Assembly (NCBI GenBank): GCA_017473615.1
Contig: JAFUKL010000010.1
Location: forward strand, 18,248-82,247
Direction of reading: 5' to 3'
Length of the DNA: 64,000 nucleotides
From: Muribaculaceae bacterium
Lineage (GTDB): Bacteria; Bacteroidota; Bacteroidia; Bacteroidales; Muribaculaceae
Shown: positions 54,431-63,789 of the stretch, one piece after another
How the letters are laid out: every line of letters begins with the position of its first letter
How positions within the stretch are numbered: position 1 is the first letter of the stretch
Notes under the pieces: model-generated
Told to the model about the DNA's origin: nothing
The model's input: the letters and a program-made list of their open reading frames with translations, nothing else
Database searches by the model: none
Program-made: the position numbers and the translations under genes

Positions 54431-55093
54431 TTAATTAGTTCTATCAGAAGAATCTTTATCACTACTTTCCGTATCAGAAGTTTCTTCCTTAAAATATAGA
54501 TTCTTTGAATAGAACAGAATGAGTGTAATCACACCCACACTTAATGCAGCATCGGCAAAGTTAAATATCGGATGGAAAAATATAAAATGCTCTCCACCTA
54601 TCCACGGCATCCAATCGGGCCAATTCCACTCTACCAACGGGAAATAAAGCATATCCACCACTCTTCCATGAAAAAGTGTACCATATCCACCACCTTCCGG
54701 AAATAACTCGGCTGTAAACGGAGGCATGGGATTATCAAAGATCACCCCGTAGAATATACAATCTATCACATTACCCAATGCTCCTGCCGTCATAAGCGAA
54801 ATACAGGCAATATACCCTATCTGCTGTTTGGGATTATCCTTTATCCTATACAAATAATAAATTAATAATATAACCGCTATGATACGAAACCACGTCAGTA
54901 ATAGTTTACTACCAAATTCCATACCGAATGCCATTCCGTTGTTTTCTATGAAATACAAACGAAACCAATCTGTTATTACATACTCTTCCCCATAGAAGAA
55001 ATTAGTTTTCACCCATATCTTCAGTAATTGGTCGAGTATTATCACACTAACGATTATTATCGCAGCTAACCAACCTTTTGTTATTTTCATCAA
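54431..55093 (-). CDS. lspA: Lipoprotein signal peptidase (signal peptidase II)
   Basis: This 220-aa inner-membrane aspartyl protease cleaves prolipoproteins at the lipidated Cys. Four TM helices are visible (about 8-28, 65-85, 92-113, 178-200). The catalytic Asp pair lies in GALGNVIDCIFYGVIFDN (near 110-125) and FNFADAALSVGV (near 183). N-terminal NNGMAFGM is typical. It is longer than E. coli LspA because of a loop insert (EGGGYGTLFHGRVVDMLYFP) and a Ser/Asp-rich tail, both common in Bacteroidota. It sits between the DksA-like and DUF4296 genes. Confidence 0.95.
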   Translation of the reverse strand: MMKITKGWLAAIIIVSVIILDQLLKIWVKTNFFYGEEYVITDWFRLYFIENNGMAFGMEFGSKLLLTWFRIIAVILLIYYLYRIKDNPKQQIGYIACISLMTAGALGNVIDCIFYGVIFDNPMPPFTAELFPEGGGYGTLFHGRVVDMLYFPLVEWNWPDWMPWIGGEHFIFFHPIFNFADAALSVGVITLILFYSKNLYFKEETSDTESSDKDSSDRTN

Positions 55094-55108
55094 ACCGTAA
55101 TAGCTTGT

Positions 55109-55492
55109 TTATTTCTTTTTCTCTTCAATCTTAGCCTCTACGCTCAACGTAGCGTGAGGTACGGCACGTAAACGCTCCTTAGGAATGAGTTTGCCGGTTT
55201 TGCGGCATACACCGTAAGTTTTATTTTCAATCCTCACAAGTGCAGCTTGAAGATTTTGTATAAACTTCATCTGTCTTTGTGCAAGATGCCCTGCCTCTTC
55301 CTTATTCAGAGTTGTTGCACCTTCTTCCAACACCTTGAATGTTGGTGACGTGTCCGAGACATCATTCCCATCCAAATTAGTCAGATTAGAACGCAACCTA
55401 TCATACTCCATATTGGCTTTTTCAAGCTTTGCAAGAATCAATTCCTTAAATTCCTGCAATTCTTCATCACTATAGCGCAATTTTTCAGTCAT
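55109..55492 (-). CDS. DksA/TraR-family protein with degenerate zinc finger
   Basis: This 127-aa protein has a coiled-coil of two long helices (about 8-75, with the turn around NLDGNDVSDTSP that corresponds to the DksA tip carrying acidic residues). A C-terminal globular region reads YGVCRKTGKLIPKERLRAVP, followed by HATLSVEA. In DksA this region has four zinc-binding Cys; only the first remains here. It may still enter the RNA polymerase secondary channel, as some Cys-poor DksA homologues do. It lies between ileS and lspA with 15-18 bp spacing, so it is part of one operon. Confidence 0.85.
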   Translation of the reverse strand: MTEKLRYSDEELQEFKELILAKLEKANMEYDRLRSNLTNLDGNDVSDTSPTFKVLEEGATTLNKEEAGHLAQRQMKFIQNLQAALVRIENKTYGVCRKTGKLIPKERLRAVPHATLSVEAKIEEKKK

Positions 55493-55510
55493 ATTTTAAT
55501 TTCCTATAAA

Positions 55511-58500
55511 TTATACCTTTTCTACCACAATATTCAGTTTGTAATCGTCCATGTCAAGCTCTATTTTGCTTTCATGTGCATTTACCTCTGCAATTTCGAT
55601 AGAATCGGCAAGTACCTGTTTTGATATATATTCTTTATATTCTTCAACAGCAGCATCGGTATTTTCATTTGGGGCAACCTTTACCGCAATCTTATCAGTT
55701 ATATTGAAGTCTTTGTCCTTTCGTATATTTTGAATACGGTTTACTAATTCTCTCGCTACACCTTCACGTTTCAATTCTTCTGTCACCGTTATGTCAAGAG
55801 CAACAGTCAACGAACCTTCGTTTGCGACAAGCCAACCGGGTATATCCTCCGAAATGATTTCCACATCGGCAAGTTCCACCACAGCGTCTATTCCGTCTAC
55901 ATTGAACGTGAAACTACCTGTTTTCTCAAATTCAATAATATCCTTTTGAGACATTCCTGCTACTTGTCCGGCAAGTGCTTTCATTATTTTGCCGTATTTC
56001 GGACCAAGCTTTTTGAAATCAGGTTTAACTCGTTTTACCAATATTCCGTCCTCGTTGCTTACAAACTTGATTTCCTTAACATTAACCTCATTCAGAATAA
56101 GTGTACTCATGGCTTCAACCTCTGCCTTTTGTTTTTCATCAAGCACAGGTATCATAATAGTCGTAAGCGGCTGGCGTACTTTCAAATTCTTCTTGCGGCG
56201 AAGAGATAGAACCATTGAAGTAATATCCTGAGCCACCTTCATCTGCTCTTCGAGGCTCTTATTGATAACACTTTCATCTACCTCCGGATACAACGCCAAA
56301 TGTACCGACTTCACCTCATTCTTGGTTACTGCCGTAAGGTCTTGATACAAACGATCGGCATAGAACGGAGATATAGGTGCAATCAACAACGATATTGTTT
56401 CAAGACATGTATATAACGTTTGATAAGCCGATAACTTATCTTCGTTCATTTCACCTCCCCAGAAACGCTTACGATTCAAGCGCACATACCAGTTGCTCAA
56501 ATTATCGCCTACAAACTCACTTATAGCACGTGCAGCCTTGGTAGGTTCATGATCTTCCAACTGCTTTGTTACTTCTCCTACCAGCGTATTCAGTAAAGAA
56601 AGTATCCAACGGTCTATTTCAGGACGCTTGCCAAATTCCACCTGTGCAGCAGAATTATCAAATCCGTCTACATTGGCATACAAAGCAAAGAACGAATATG
56701 TATTGTATAATGTACCAAAGAACTTACGGCTTACTTCCTCTACACCATCAGTATCAAACTTAAGATTATCCCAAGGAGAAGAATTGGAAATCATATACCA
56801 ACGCAATGGATCTGTTCCATATTTTTCAATCGCACCAAATGGATCTACAGCATTTCCAAGACGCTTACTCATCTTATTACCATTCTTATCAAGCACAAGC
56901 CCGTTGGAAATTACTGATTTATAAGCAACGCTATCAAACACCATCGTTCCTATTGCATGAAGTGTAAAGAACCAACCACGCGTTTGGTCGACACCCTCTG
57001 CAATAAAATCGGCAGGATATACACTTCCATTATCAAACACATCTTTGTTTTCAAACGGATAGTGTATTTGAGCATAAGGCATTGCACCGGAGTCAAACCA
57101 CACATCTATCAAATCCAATTCGCGCTTCATCGGTTTTCCACTCTGCGAAACAAGGACAATATCATCAACGTATGGACGATGTAAATCAATTTTTTCATAA
57201 TTAGCCTTGCTGTAATCACCCGGAATGAAACCTTTATCCTTATACGGATTGCTTGACATTATACCGGCAGCAACCGACTTTTCTATCTCATCATATAATT
57301 CCTGAACACTGCCTATACACAATTCTTCACCGTCTTCACTACGCCATATAGGAAGCGGAGTACCCCAATAACGGCTACGGCTCAAATTCCAATCATTTAA
57401 GTTTTCAAGCCACTTGCCGAAACGTCCGGTTCCTGTGTGTTCAGGTTTCCAATTAATTGTTTTGTTTAACTCAAACATGCGTTCCTTGCATGCCGTCGAC
57501 TTGATAAACCAGCTGTCAAGCGGATAATAGAGCACAGGTTTATCGGTACGCCAACAATGCGGATAGTTATGCACATGCTTTTCTATCTTGAATGCCGTGC
57601 CGTTCTGTTTCATCTTCATACATAGCACGATATTCAAGTCTTCAGCCTTGGATGCTGCCGCCTCGTCATACTTACCGCCCGGATTAAAGCGAGGGTCATA
57701 AGCATTCTTAACGTATGCACCGGCAAATTCACTATACAAACCTTCATCGACACAATTCTTGACAAAGTCCTCGTCAAGTTCGTCTATCATCCAATATTTT
57801 CCCGTGAAATCAACCATAGGGCGGGTTTCACCTTTCTTGTTGATCATGAACAACGACGGTATTCCTGCAGCCTTCGCTACAAATGCATCATCAGCACCAA
57901 ATGTAGGTGCTATATGCACAATACCTGTACCGTCTTCTGTCGTAACATAGTCTCCCGGAATTACACGGAAACCGTTTTCATTGGCTACAGCCTTACCATC
58001 GATCAAGTCAACCGGCTTAACCCACGGGAACAACTGCTGGTATTTCATTCCCACAAGTTCAGTTCCTGTATATTCAGCTATAACACGATAAGGAATTATC
58101 TTATCACCTTGCTTGTATTCTTCAAGCGAAAGTTCAGCTCCTTTGGCGTCAAGATAAGCATTCAAGCGAGCCTTAGCCATAATTACAACCATTGGCTCAC
58201 CATTATATGCGTTATATGTTTCCACTGCCACATACTCAATCTTAGGGCCAACACATAGTGCCGTGTTTGATGGTAATGTCCACGGAGTAGTTGTCCAACC
58301 TATGATATTCACATTACCGGCAAATTCAGCGTCTGCTTTAGATTTAATATCAGCAAGAATCTTGTTATCGTCTTCTTTTACCTTGAATATCGCTGTAACT
58401 GTGGTGTCTTTCACGTCACGATAGCAACCGGGCTGATTTAGTTCGTGAGAACTCAATCCGGTACCGGCAGCCGGAGAATAAGGCTGAATAGTATACCCCT

Positions 58501-59026
58501 TGTAAAGCAATCCCTTATTATACAATTGTTTCAACAACCACCATAGCGTTTCTATATAGCTGTTTTCATAAGTAATATACGGATTATCGGTATCTACCCA
58601 ATATCCCATTTTATGAGTGAGATCGGTCCACTCCTTAGTATATTTCATCACCTCTTTACGACAGGCTGCATTATAGTCGTCTACTGTGATTTTCTTTCCG
58701 ATATCCTCTTTTGTTATTCCAAGCGCTTTCTCCACGCCAAGTTCTACAGGTAATCCGTGGGTATCCCAACCTGCTTTACGCATCACTTGGTATCCCTTCA
58801 TCGTCTTGAAACGGCATATTATATCCTTTATAGTGCGAGCCATCACGTGATGAATACCCGGCATACCGTTTGCCGATGGCGGACCTTCATAGAACACAAA
58901 AGAAGGCGCACCTTCACGCACTTTAATGCTTTGTGCGAATACATCTTCCTTGTTCCACTTGTCAAGAACTTCTTTGTTGATCTCTGAAAGATTAAATTTA
59001 CTATATTCTTTAAATTTATTTTCCAT
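55511..59026 (-). CDS. ileS: Isoleucyl-tRNA synthetase
   Basis: This 1171-aa class I synthetase has a HIGH-type motif PGIHHVMA (about 56-63), a long CP1 editing domain (about 190-510, TTPWTLPSNTALCVG; DGTGIVHIAP), and NKMSKRLGN with KMSKR at about 718-722. The anticodon-binding domain follows, then a C-terminal extension of the eukaryote-like (type 2) IleRS class that is less sensitive to mupirocin. It is the first gene of ileS-dksA-like-lspA-DUF4296. A TACTTTTG -7 element lies at 59067-59074. No T-box or leader peptide is seen upstream. Confidence 0.95.
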   Translation of the reverse strand: MENKFKEYSKFNLSEINKEVLDKWNKEDVFAQSIKVREGAPSFVFYEGPPSANGMPGIHHVMARTIKDIICRFKTMKGYQVMRKAGWDTHGLPVELGVEKALGITKEDIGKKITVDDYNAACRKEVMKYTKEWTDLTHKMGYWVDTDNPYITYENSYIETLWWLLKQLYNKGLLYKGYTIQPYSPAAGTGLSSHELNQPGCYRDVKDTTVTAIFKVKEDDNKILADIKSKADAEFAGNVNIIGWTTTPWTLPSNTALCVGPKIEYVAVETYNAYNGEPMVVIMAKARLNAYLDAKGAELSLEEYKQGDKIIPYRVIAEYTGTELVGMKYQQLFPWVKPVDLIDGKAVANENGFRVIPGDYVTTEDGTGIVHIAPTFGADDAFVAKAAGIPSLFMINKKGETRPMVDFTGKYWMIDELDEDFVKNCVDEGLYSEFAGAYVKNAYDPRFNPGGKYDEAAASKAEDLNIVLCMKMKQNGTAFKIEKHVHNYPHCWRTDKPVLYYPLDSWFIKSTACKERMFELNKTINWKPEHTGTGRFGKWLENLNDWNLSRSRYWGTPLPIWRSEDGEELCIGSVQELYDEIEKSVAAGIMSSNPYKDKGFIPGDYSKANYEKIDLHRPYVDDIVLVSQSGKPMKRELDLIDVWFDSGAMPYAQIHYPFENKDVFDNGSVYPADFIAEGVDQTRGWFFTLHAIGTMVFDSVAYKSVISNGLVLDKNGNKMSKRLGNAVDPFGAIEKYGTDPLRWYMISNSSPWDNLKFDTDGVEEVSRKFFGTLYNTYSFFALYANVDGFDNSAAQVEFGKRPEIDRWILSLLNTLVGEVTKQLEDHEPTKAARAISEFVGDNLSNWYVRLNRKRFWGGEMNEDKLSAYQTLYTCLETISLLIAPISPFYADRLYQDLTAVTKNEVKSVHLALYPEVDESVINKSLEEQMKVAQDITSMVLSLRRKKNLKVRQPLTTIMIPVLDEKQKAEVEAMSTLILNEVNVKEIKFVSNEDGILVKRVKPDFKKLGPKYGKIMKALAGQVAGMSQKDIIEFEKTGSFTFNVDGIDAVVELADVEIISEDIPGWLVANEGSLTVALDITVTEELKREGVARELVNRIQNIRKDKDFNITDKIAVKVAPNENTDAAVEEYKEYISKQVLADSIEIAEVNAHESKIELDMDDYKLNIVVEKV

Positions 59027-59066
59027 AAACGCTATTGGAATAACCTTATATAATTTTTATCGTTTG

Positions 59067-59074
59067 CAAAAGTA
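59067..59074 (-). promoter_or_regulatory. -7 element for the ileS operon
   Basis: CAAAAGTA reads TACTTTTG on the - strand (TAnnTTTG), giving a 5' UTR of about 35 nt. Confidence 0.5.
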
Positions 59075-59098
59075 ATAAATAAATATCACATAATCACT

Positions 59099-60292
59099 TT
59101 ATTTCACACCGAATTTACCGCCTTTGGTTCCGCCTTTAACTCCTCCGCCAAGGCTGAAAATATTCTGATCATAAGATACGGTCTTCTGTCCCATTTCACG
59201 CTTTCGTTTCAATGCAAGCTGCACCAAACGATCCATCAGTTCATCAAACCGTATGCCGGTAGCTTCCCATAGATAAAAAGACAAAGACCCGGGTATTGTA
59301 TTTATTTCATTTACATAAATATCCCGTGTCTTGCGATTCACTATCACATCCACACGGCTTACGCCATGACACGAAAGAACCCGGAATGTTTCTCCGGCAA
59401 GGAACTGTATGCGCTTTGTCTCTTCTTCGGGCAATTCTGCCGGAATCTTTTTCTGAGAAGCCTGCATACCTTTAGCACCTTTGCTTCCGCCCATATATTT
59501 ATCTTCGTACGTAAGGAAATCACAAGTCTTGATAGGCTCTTCCAAAACAGACATACGGTATTCATCACAATCACCAAGAACCGAACAATTGATTTCTTGA
59601 AGTTCTTCAACCATATCTTCCACAATAATACGAGTGGAATACACTTCGGCTGTATCTACACGTTCTATCAATTCTTCTCTGCTATATGCACAACCTATGC
59701 CTACACTTGAACCGAGATTGGCAGGCTTGACAATTACCGGATAACCAAGTTTCTCTTCTATCTTTCCGATTAATTCATCTCGCTGAGCGAACCATTGCTT
59801 ATCGGTAAACCACACATATTCCACCACCGGAATATCACATGCTTGAAGTATCATCTTCATTGTGATTTTATCCATTCCATTAGCAGAAGACAACGTACAG
59901 CAACCGGCATAAGGTATGCCTATTGTTTCCAAAACACCTTCAAATATTCCGTCCTCTCCATTAGAGCCATGAAGTACAGGTATTGCAACATCAAGTTTAG
60001 TAAGCACATTAGAACCGAAAAACTTTTTCTTGCAACGATACACATTATAATCGCCGTAACATGGTTCCATATATACTTGCTCGCATTTGGCTAACAATGA
60101 CGGCACGTCACGATAGTTAGCCACTTCAAAAAGTGCATTTCCGGTATACCATTTACCGTCTTTTGTAATATATATCGGTGTTACATCATATTTATTCCTG
60201 TTAATGGCATGCATTGCCTGCGATGCCGATATTACCGAAATCTCATGTTCTGTGGAGCGACCTCCAAAGAAAACTCCTATATTCGTCTTCAT
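59099..60292 (-). CDS. ddl: D-alanine--D-alanine ligase-type ATP-grasp enzyme
   Basis: This 397-aa enzyme has the Ddl start FFGGRSTEHEISVISA (about 6-21), the ATP-grasp lysines in VIVKPANLGSSVGIG (about 165-180) and the Mg-binding VNEINTIPGSLSFYLW (near 335). TYEDKYMGG (near 268) keeps the Tyr seen in D-Ala-D-Ala ligases where VanA-type D-Ala-D-Lac ligases differ. An insert after it (SKGAKGMQASQKKIPAELP) and a Gly/Lys-rich tail are odd. I start at 60292, where the family sequence begins. It is the third gene of a hydrolase-MurF-like-Ddl cassette. Confidence 0.87.
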   Translation of the reverse strand: MKTNIGVFFGGRSTEHEISVISASQAMHAINRNKYDVTPIYITKDGKWYTGNALFEVANYRDVPSLLAKCEQVYMEPCYGDYNVYRCKKKFFGSNVLTKLDVAIPVLHGSNGEDGIFEGVLETIGIPYAGCCTLSSANGMDKITMKMILQACDIPVVEYVWFTDKQWFAQRDELIGKIEEKLGYPVIVKPANLGSSVGIGCAYSREELIERVDTAEVYSTRIIVEDMVEELQEINCSVLGDCDEYRMSVLEEPIKTCDFLTYEDKYMGGSKGAKGMQASQKKIPAELPEEETKRIQFLAGETFRVLSCHGVSRVDVIVNRKTRDIYVNEINTIPGSLSFYLWEATGIRFDELMDRLVQLALKRKREMGQKTVSYDQNIFSLGGGVKGGTKGGKFGVK

Positions 60293-60332
60293 TATATTGT
60301 CATTTATATTGTTTTCAGTTTGTTTATAATCT

Positions 60333-61913
60333 TTATTTAAACGTATCGGGTAGATCGTTTTCATATAGTACCGTATCTCCTGAAACCGCAATACGGGAAA
60401 GCAGAGCCTGAGCCTCTTGGAATGTATCCGCTATATGTAATTTATCCCCTTCTTCCCAGCCTTTTGACTTTAGACCCGAAACTATAGCCTCACGATTATA
60501 TTGTCCTACAATAATGGCAATGTCACAAGTTTCTGCTATATGTTCACCGAATTTTTCATTGTAGAACGATTGTTTTTCGCCAAGTTCTATCATACCCGGA
60601 GTTACAACTATACGTTTGCCACTCGTCATGTTTCCAAGCACATCCAATGCCATGCGGGAGCCATCGGGATTGGAATTGAATGCATCATCTATAATCACCA
60701 CACCTGCCGGTGTACGCTTAATGTTCAACCGATGCTCAACTTGAGCAATTTTGCTCACCGCATATTTTATTTTAGTCTCAGGAACACCCATTTTCATGGC
60801 AACGATAACAGCACCCATCAGATTGGATATATTACATTCTCCCACCAATTTAGTTGTTAATTCGATACGTTTTCCGTTACCCACAACGGTAAATGATGTT
60901 CCTACAGGACTATATTTAACGTCTTTTGCATGAAAATCGGCATCAACCGAAACATTTACTGCATAACGCTTTGTTTCAACATTTTTCACAGGACGATTGG
61001 CTACATACTCAAAATCATTATTCAGTACAGCAAGCCCATCATCAGGCAAAGCATCTATAAGTTCAAATTTTGTACTCTGAACATTCTCTATGGATTTGAA
61101 CGTCTCCAAGTGTTGCGGACCTACTGCTGTAACTATACCCATTTGCGGATGAACCAAATCACAAATTTCCTTTATATCCCCTACATTCTTAGCTCCCATT
61201 TCCACGATAAAGACTTCATTATAAGGTTGCAGCATCTCTCTTACGGTGCGTATCACTCCCATCGGGGTGTTATAGCTCCCCGGCGTCATAAGCACAGAAT
61301 AATGCTCACTTAAAATGCGATTAAGGTAATGCTTTGTACTCGTCTTGCCATAGCTGCCGGTAATTCCTATTATTTTCATATCCGGCATTTGAGACAATAT
61401 TCTTTTGGCATCGTTATAATATGACTTGTTTATTGCACATTCCACCGGGGCCAGCAATCTGTTTGTAACCATAGACATCACATACGAGAATGCCGAAAAT
61501 GCCACAGCGGCAAAAGCTATTCCGATAAGGTTTCCGGCACTGAACAGCAACGAAATTATAACCAACAACGACATTTCTGTGATAAAAAGACGCCACACAC
61601 GCTTAGTGAATACTAAAGAATGCTTGTATTTCTTTTTCACAAGTGAGACCGACATTAAGCATAACACCAATGCTATTATCAGTTTCACCACATCAAACCA
61701 ACCGAACTCTGCAAATGAAGTCATTAACAACAATCCCATTATCATACACAGCATTCTGGATGTTGTCGTATATTCATTATTCATGTTCAGCCATTTCTTG
61801 TATCTCTCGTTTCGATAAGAGTTTTGCTGTAGCATCTGTAAATCTCGCTTAATCACAAGCACTAAATAAACAATGGCAAAAACAGCAAGTATTATATTTA
61901 TTACTAAAGTCAT
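60333..61913 (-). CDS. Membrane-anchored MurF-like Mur ligase
   Basis: This 526-aa protein has about five TM helices in its first 155 residues (1-20, 50-70, 72-92, 112-150). A Mur ligase domain follows: P-loop IGITGSYGKTSTKHYL near 186, EMGAKNVGDIKEICDLVHP near 230 and VIIDDAFNSNPDGSRMALDV near 402, all close to MurF, which adds D-Ala-D-Ala to the UDP-MurNAc tripeptide. Soluble MurF lacks membrane helices, so this is a divergent paralog. I start at ATG 61913, which overlaps the hydrolase stop as ATGA; a TTG at 61919 is less likely. Confidence 0.82.
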   Translation of the reverse strand: MTLVINIILAVFAIVYLVLVIKRDLQMLQQNSYRNERYKKWLNMNNEYTTTSRMLCMIMGLLLMTSFAEFGWFDVVKLIIALVLCLMSVSLVKKKYKHSLVFTKRVWRLFITEMSLLVIISLLFSAGNLIGIAFAAVAFSAFSYVMSMVTNRLLAPVECAINKSYYNDAKRILSQMPDMKIIGITGSYGKTSTKHYLNRILSEHYSVLMTPGSYNTPMGVIRTVREMLQPYNEVFIVEMGAKNVGDIKEICDLVHPQMGIVTAVGPQHLETFKSIENVQSTKFELIDALPDDGLAVLNNDFEYVANRPVKNVETKRYAVNVSVDADFHAKDVKYSPVGTSFTVVGNGKRIELTTKLVGECNISNLMGAVIVAMKMGVPETKIKYAVSKIAQVEHRLNIKRTPAGVVIIDDAFNSNPDGSRMALDVLGNMTSGKRIVVTPGMIELGEKQSFYNEKFGEHIAETCDIAIIVGQYNREAIVSGLKSKGWEEGDKLHIADTFQEAQALLSRIAVSGDTVLYENDLPDTFK

Positions 61914-62698
61914 AAGCAACTCATTTCTCTTGTCATTTCATCTTTTAAAAAACTCTTTAAGACAGCTGCAAACCGGTAAGGATTTTCCAAGAAACTATAA
62001 TGACCTGCACCGTCAAATGCAACCAATCCTGCATCCGGTATAAGTTTCTCCATCACTTGAGCGTCTTTCAGCGGTGTTGCAGTATCGTTCTTGCCCCAGA
62101 TGAGCAATGTAGGACATTTTATACGTGGCATCACATGTTTCAAGTCCTCGTTTACTACCTTACTGAGTATGGCACGCATTTTCGGAGTAGAATTATTGTA
62201 GTCGCTCGATCCCGACTTACCACGATATTTATCAAGCATTTTCTGCCCTTTTTCTTTCCCAAGAATTAACGGCAACAAATGTTTCATTGCCTTATATGAA
62301 TATACCTTTACATAATATTTGACGGAACGCTTAGGTTTCACACCGGCGGCATCGACCAAAATTAGTTTGTTCACCTTGTTGCGTGAAGCATATAGGATAC
62401 CCACCCTGCCTCCAAAAGAATGCCCCAAAAGCACCGGTGTATCTATTTCCTCATGTTTCACCAAATGTTCAATAAGGCGGGTATATTCTTCCACTCCCCA
62501 CACTTCACTCGGCTCGGAGCTTGTGCCAAAACCGGGAAAGTCCACATTATAGACTTTCATGCCCGGAAGCAGTGCATTCTCTATACTTGCCAATGTTGTA
62601 TGATTGCACCCCCACCCGTGCATAAGCACTATGGGAACACCCTCTCCGGCTACCGTATAATGGAAGTCTACACCATCTATATGCAAATTCTTATCCAT
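61910..62698 (-). CDS. Alpha/beta-hydrolase
   Basis: This 262-aa cytosolic protein has an oxyanion region VLMHGWGCNHT (about 24-34), the nucleophile elbow LLGHSFGGRVG with Ser near 95, the acid Asp in LIWGKNDTATP near 202, and His in FDGAGHYSFLENP near 232. The fold is intact and it is probably an active esterase or amidase. It is the first gene of a cassette with a MurF-like ligase (4-nt overlap) and Ddl, suggesting a role in cell-wall precursor metabolism. A -7 element lies 23 nt upstream. Confidence 0.85.
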   Translation of the reverse strand: MDKNLHIDGVDFHYTVAGEGVPIVLMHGWGCNHTTLASIENALLPGMKVYNVDFPGFGTSSEPSEVWGVEEYTRLIEHLVKHEEIDTPVLLGHSFGGRVGILYASRNKVNKLILVDAAGVKPKRSVKYYVKVYSYKAMKHLLPLILGKEKGQKMLDKYRGKSGSSDYNNSTPKMRAILSKVVNEDLKHVMPRIKCPTLLIWGKNDTATPLKDAQVMEKLIPDAGLVAFDGAGHYSFLENPYRFAAVLKSFLKDEMTREMSCL

Positions 62699-62720
62699 AT
62701 ATCATCCTAAATACAATTTA

Positions 62721-62728
62721 CAAAGATA
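62721..62728 (-). promoter_or_regulatory. -7 element for the hydrolase-MurF-like-ddl operon
   Basis: CAAAGATA reads TATCTTTG on the - strand, 22 nt before the ATG at 62698. Confidence 0.55.
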
Positions 62729-62785
62729 CAAAAGACCTGACACATATACCCATTTTTAAAGCAACTTCTCGCAAAAAACTTGGCT

Positions 62786-62847
62786 TAATATGCAAAAAGT
62801 AGGCTGAAAAAGTCACCGAAACCGTCTAATATGCAAAAAGTAGGCTG
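62786..62847. repeat. 21-bp direct repeat at the IS left end
   Basis: A 21-bp sequence beginning TAATATGCAAAAAG and ending GTAGGCTG occurs exactly at 62786-62806 and at 62827-62847, with 20 bp between. The outer copy contains most of the left inverted repeat. Confidence 0.9.
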
Positions 62848-62869
62848 TTAGCGCGATTAATCGCGCTAA
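62848..62869. repeat. 22-bp perfect palindrome over the transposase stop
   Basis: A perfect palindrome with centre GCGATTAATCGC and TTAG/CTAA ends starts directly after the second direct repeat. It covers the TAG stop (62868-62866) of the transposase. It could form a hairpin that blocks read-through in either direction. Confidence 0.9.
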
Positions 62870-63789
62870 TAGTGCCGAGCAATATATTCCTGAATTAGAG
62901 CCATCCTGCGATATTTAGAGATACCACTATGTACTCTCAACTTCGTCTTTATGTCAGTAAAAACACCCTCTAAGGCATTGTTAGTATTCGGGATGTGCAG
63001 TTCCGGATAATCATAGAAAGTCCACAGCCAATACATGTTACGTTGTAAACTCAAATAAGCACTACGTAAGCGTTTGTGCGTATATGTACTTTTCCCTGTT
63101 TTGTTATCCGTTGTTCTCTCTTTTATAAAATCTTTCCATTTGTCATGCCATTTGTTTAGCATTCCAACAAAACAATCTTTGTCTGTATGAGCCAATAAAT
63201 TGGAAATTTTTAGAAGTTCATCTGCTGCAGGGAGCTCTGGCTTAGATGTTAAATAACGACGCACAATCATCATCTGATGGAATTGACACATTTGCACCCG
63301 ATATTGCCGTAATGCTTGAAATAATCCGCCTAATCCATCACAAACGATTCCGTAAATCCTAAAGTCATTATTTTTAAGCCATTCAATACCCTCTATATAG
63401 TCTGATACAGTTTCATATCGGACAAATTTGTACCATAATATTTTATTCCGAAATGTGTCTTTAATGACCATTAAACCAAAGTTACGTCCCCAATAAGTGG
63501 TGTCCATATTTATTACAACATCCTTTTCTTTAGATATTACTCGTATGTGACGCATGTCTTTAAGACGACGCCATATTGTACTCTTATTTACTTTATATTT
63601 TTGAGATAATTGGACGATCGTTTGTTTGCCTTCAATATACTCATGTATTAATTCCTGTGAATCAAGGCGTTTGCCCCCTATGAATTGACGGTTGCAACTA
63701 AGACACTTATATAGTTGGCGCCCATGTTTTTTGCCATTCTTTTTAGTGTGATATGACTTACAATAAAAGCAGATTTTTAGCCATTTTAT
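62866..63789 (-). CDS. IS256-like transposase, zinc-binding variant; no ATG at expected start
   Basis: The frame is open for 307 codons from 63789. N-terminal zinc ribbon CFYC...CLSC (about 7-33) is followed by a helix-turn-helix LSQKYKVNKSTIWRRL (about 60-75). DDE residues are Asp in NMDTTYWGR, Asp in GIVCDGLGGL (with the family CQFH motif after it) and Glu in NNALEGVFTDIK. The only in-frame codon before the ribbon after the upstream TAA is ATA (63789-63787), where ATG would be expected; the first in-frame ATG is at 63555, beyond the ribbon and HTH. Either ATA is used, a nearby ATG at 63784 in another frame plus frameshift is used, or the start has been lost. Confidence 0.8.
   Translation of the reverse strand: MKWLKICFYCKSYHTKKNGKKHGRQLYKCLSCNRQFIGGKRLDSQELIHEYIEGKQTIVQLSQKYKVNKSTIWRRLKDMRHIRVISKEKDVVINMDTTYWGRNFGLMVIKDTFRNKILWYKFVRYETVSDYIEGIEWLKNNDFRIYGIVCDGLGGLFQALRQYRVQMCQFHQMMIVRRYLTSKPELPAADELLKISNLLAHTDKDCFVGMLNKWHDKWKDFIKERTTDNKTGKSTYTHKRLRSAYLSLQRNMYWLWTFYDYPELHIPNTNNALEGVFTDIKTKLRVHSGISKYRRMALIQEYIARHY

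Noticed and set aside
59027-59098. T-box or leader peptide before ileS
   Set aside because: The gap is only 72 bp and holds a -7 element but no stem, T-box sequence or Ile-rich frame.
61914-61919. TTG start two codons upstream for the MurF-like gene
   Set aside because: The ATG at 61913 gives the usual ATGA overlap with the hydrolase stop and needs no rare start codon.
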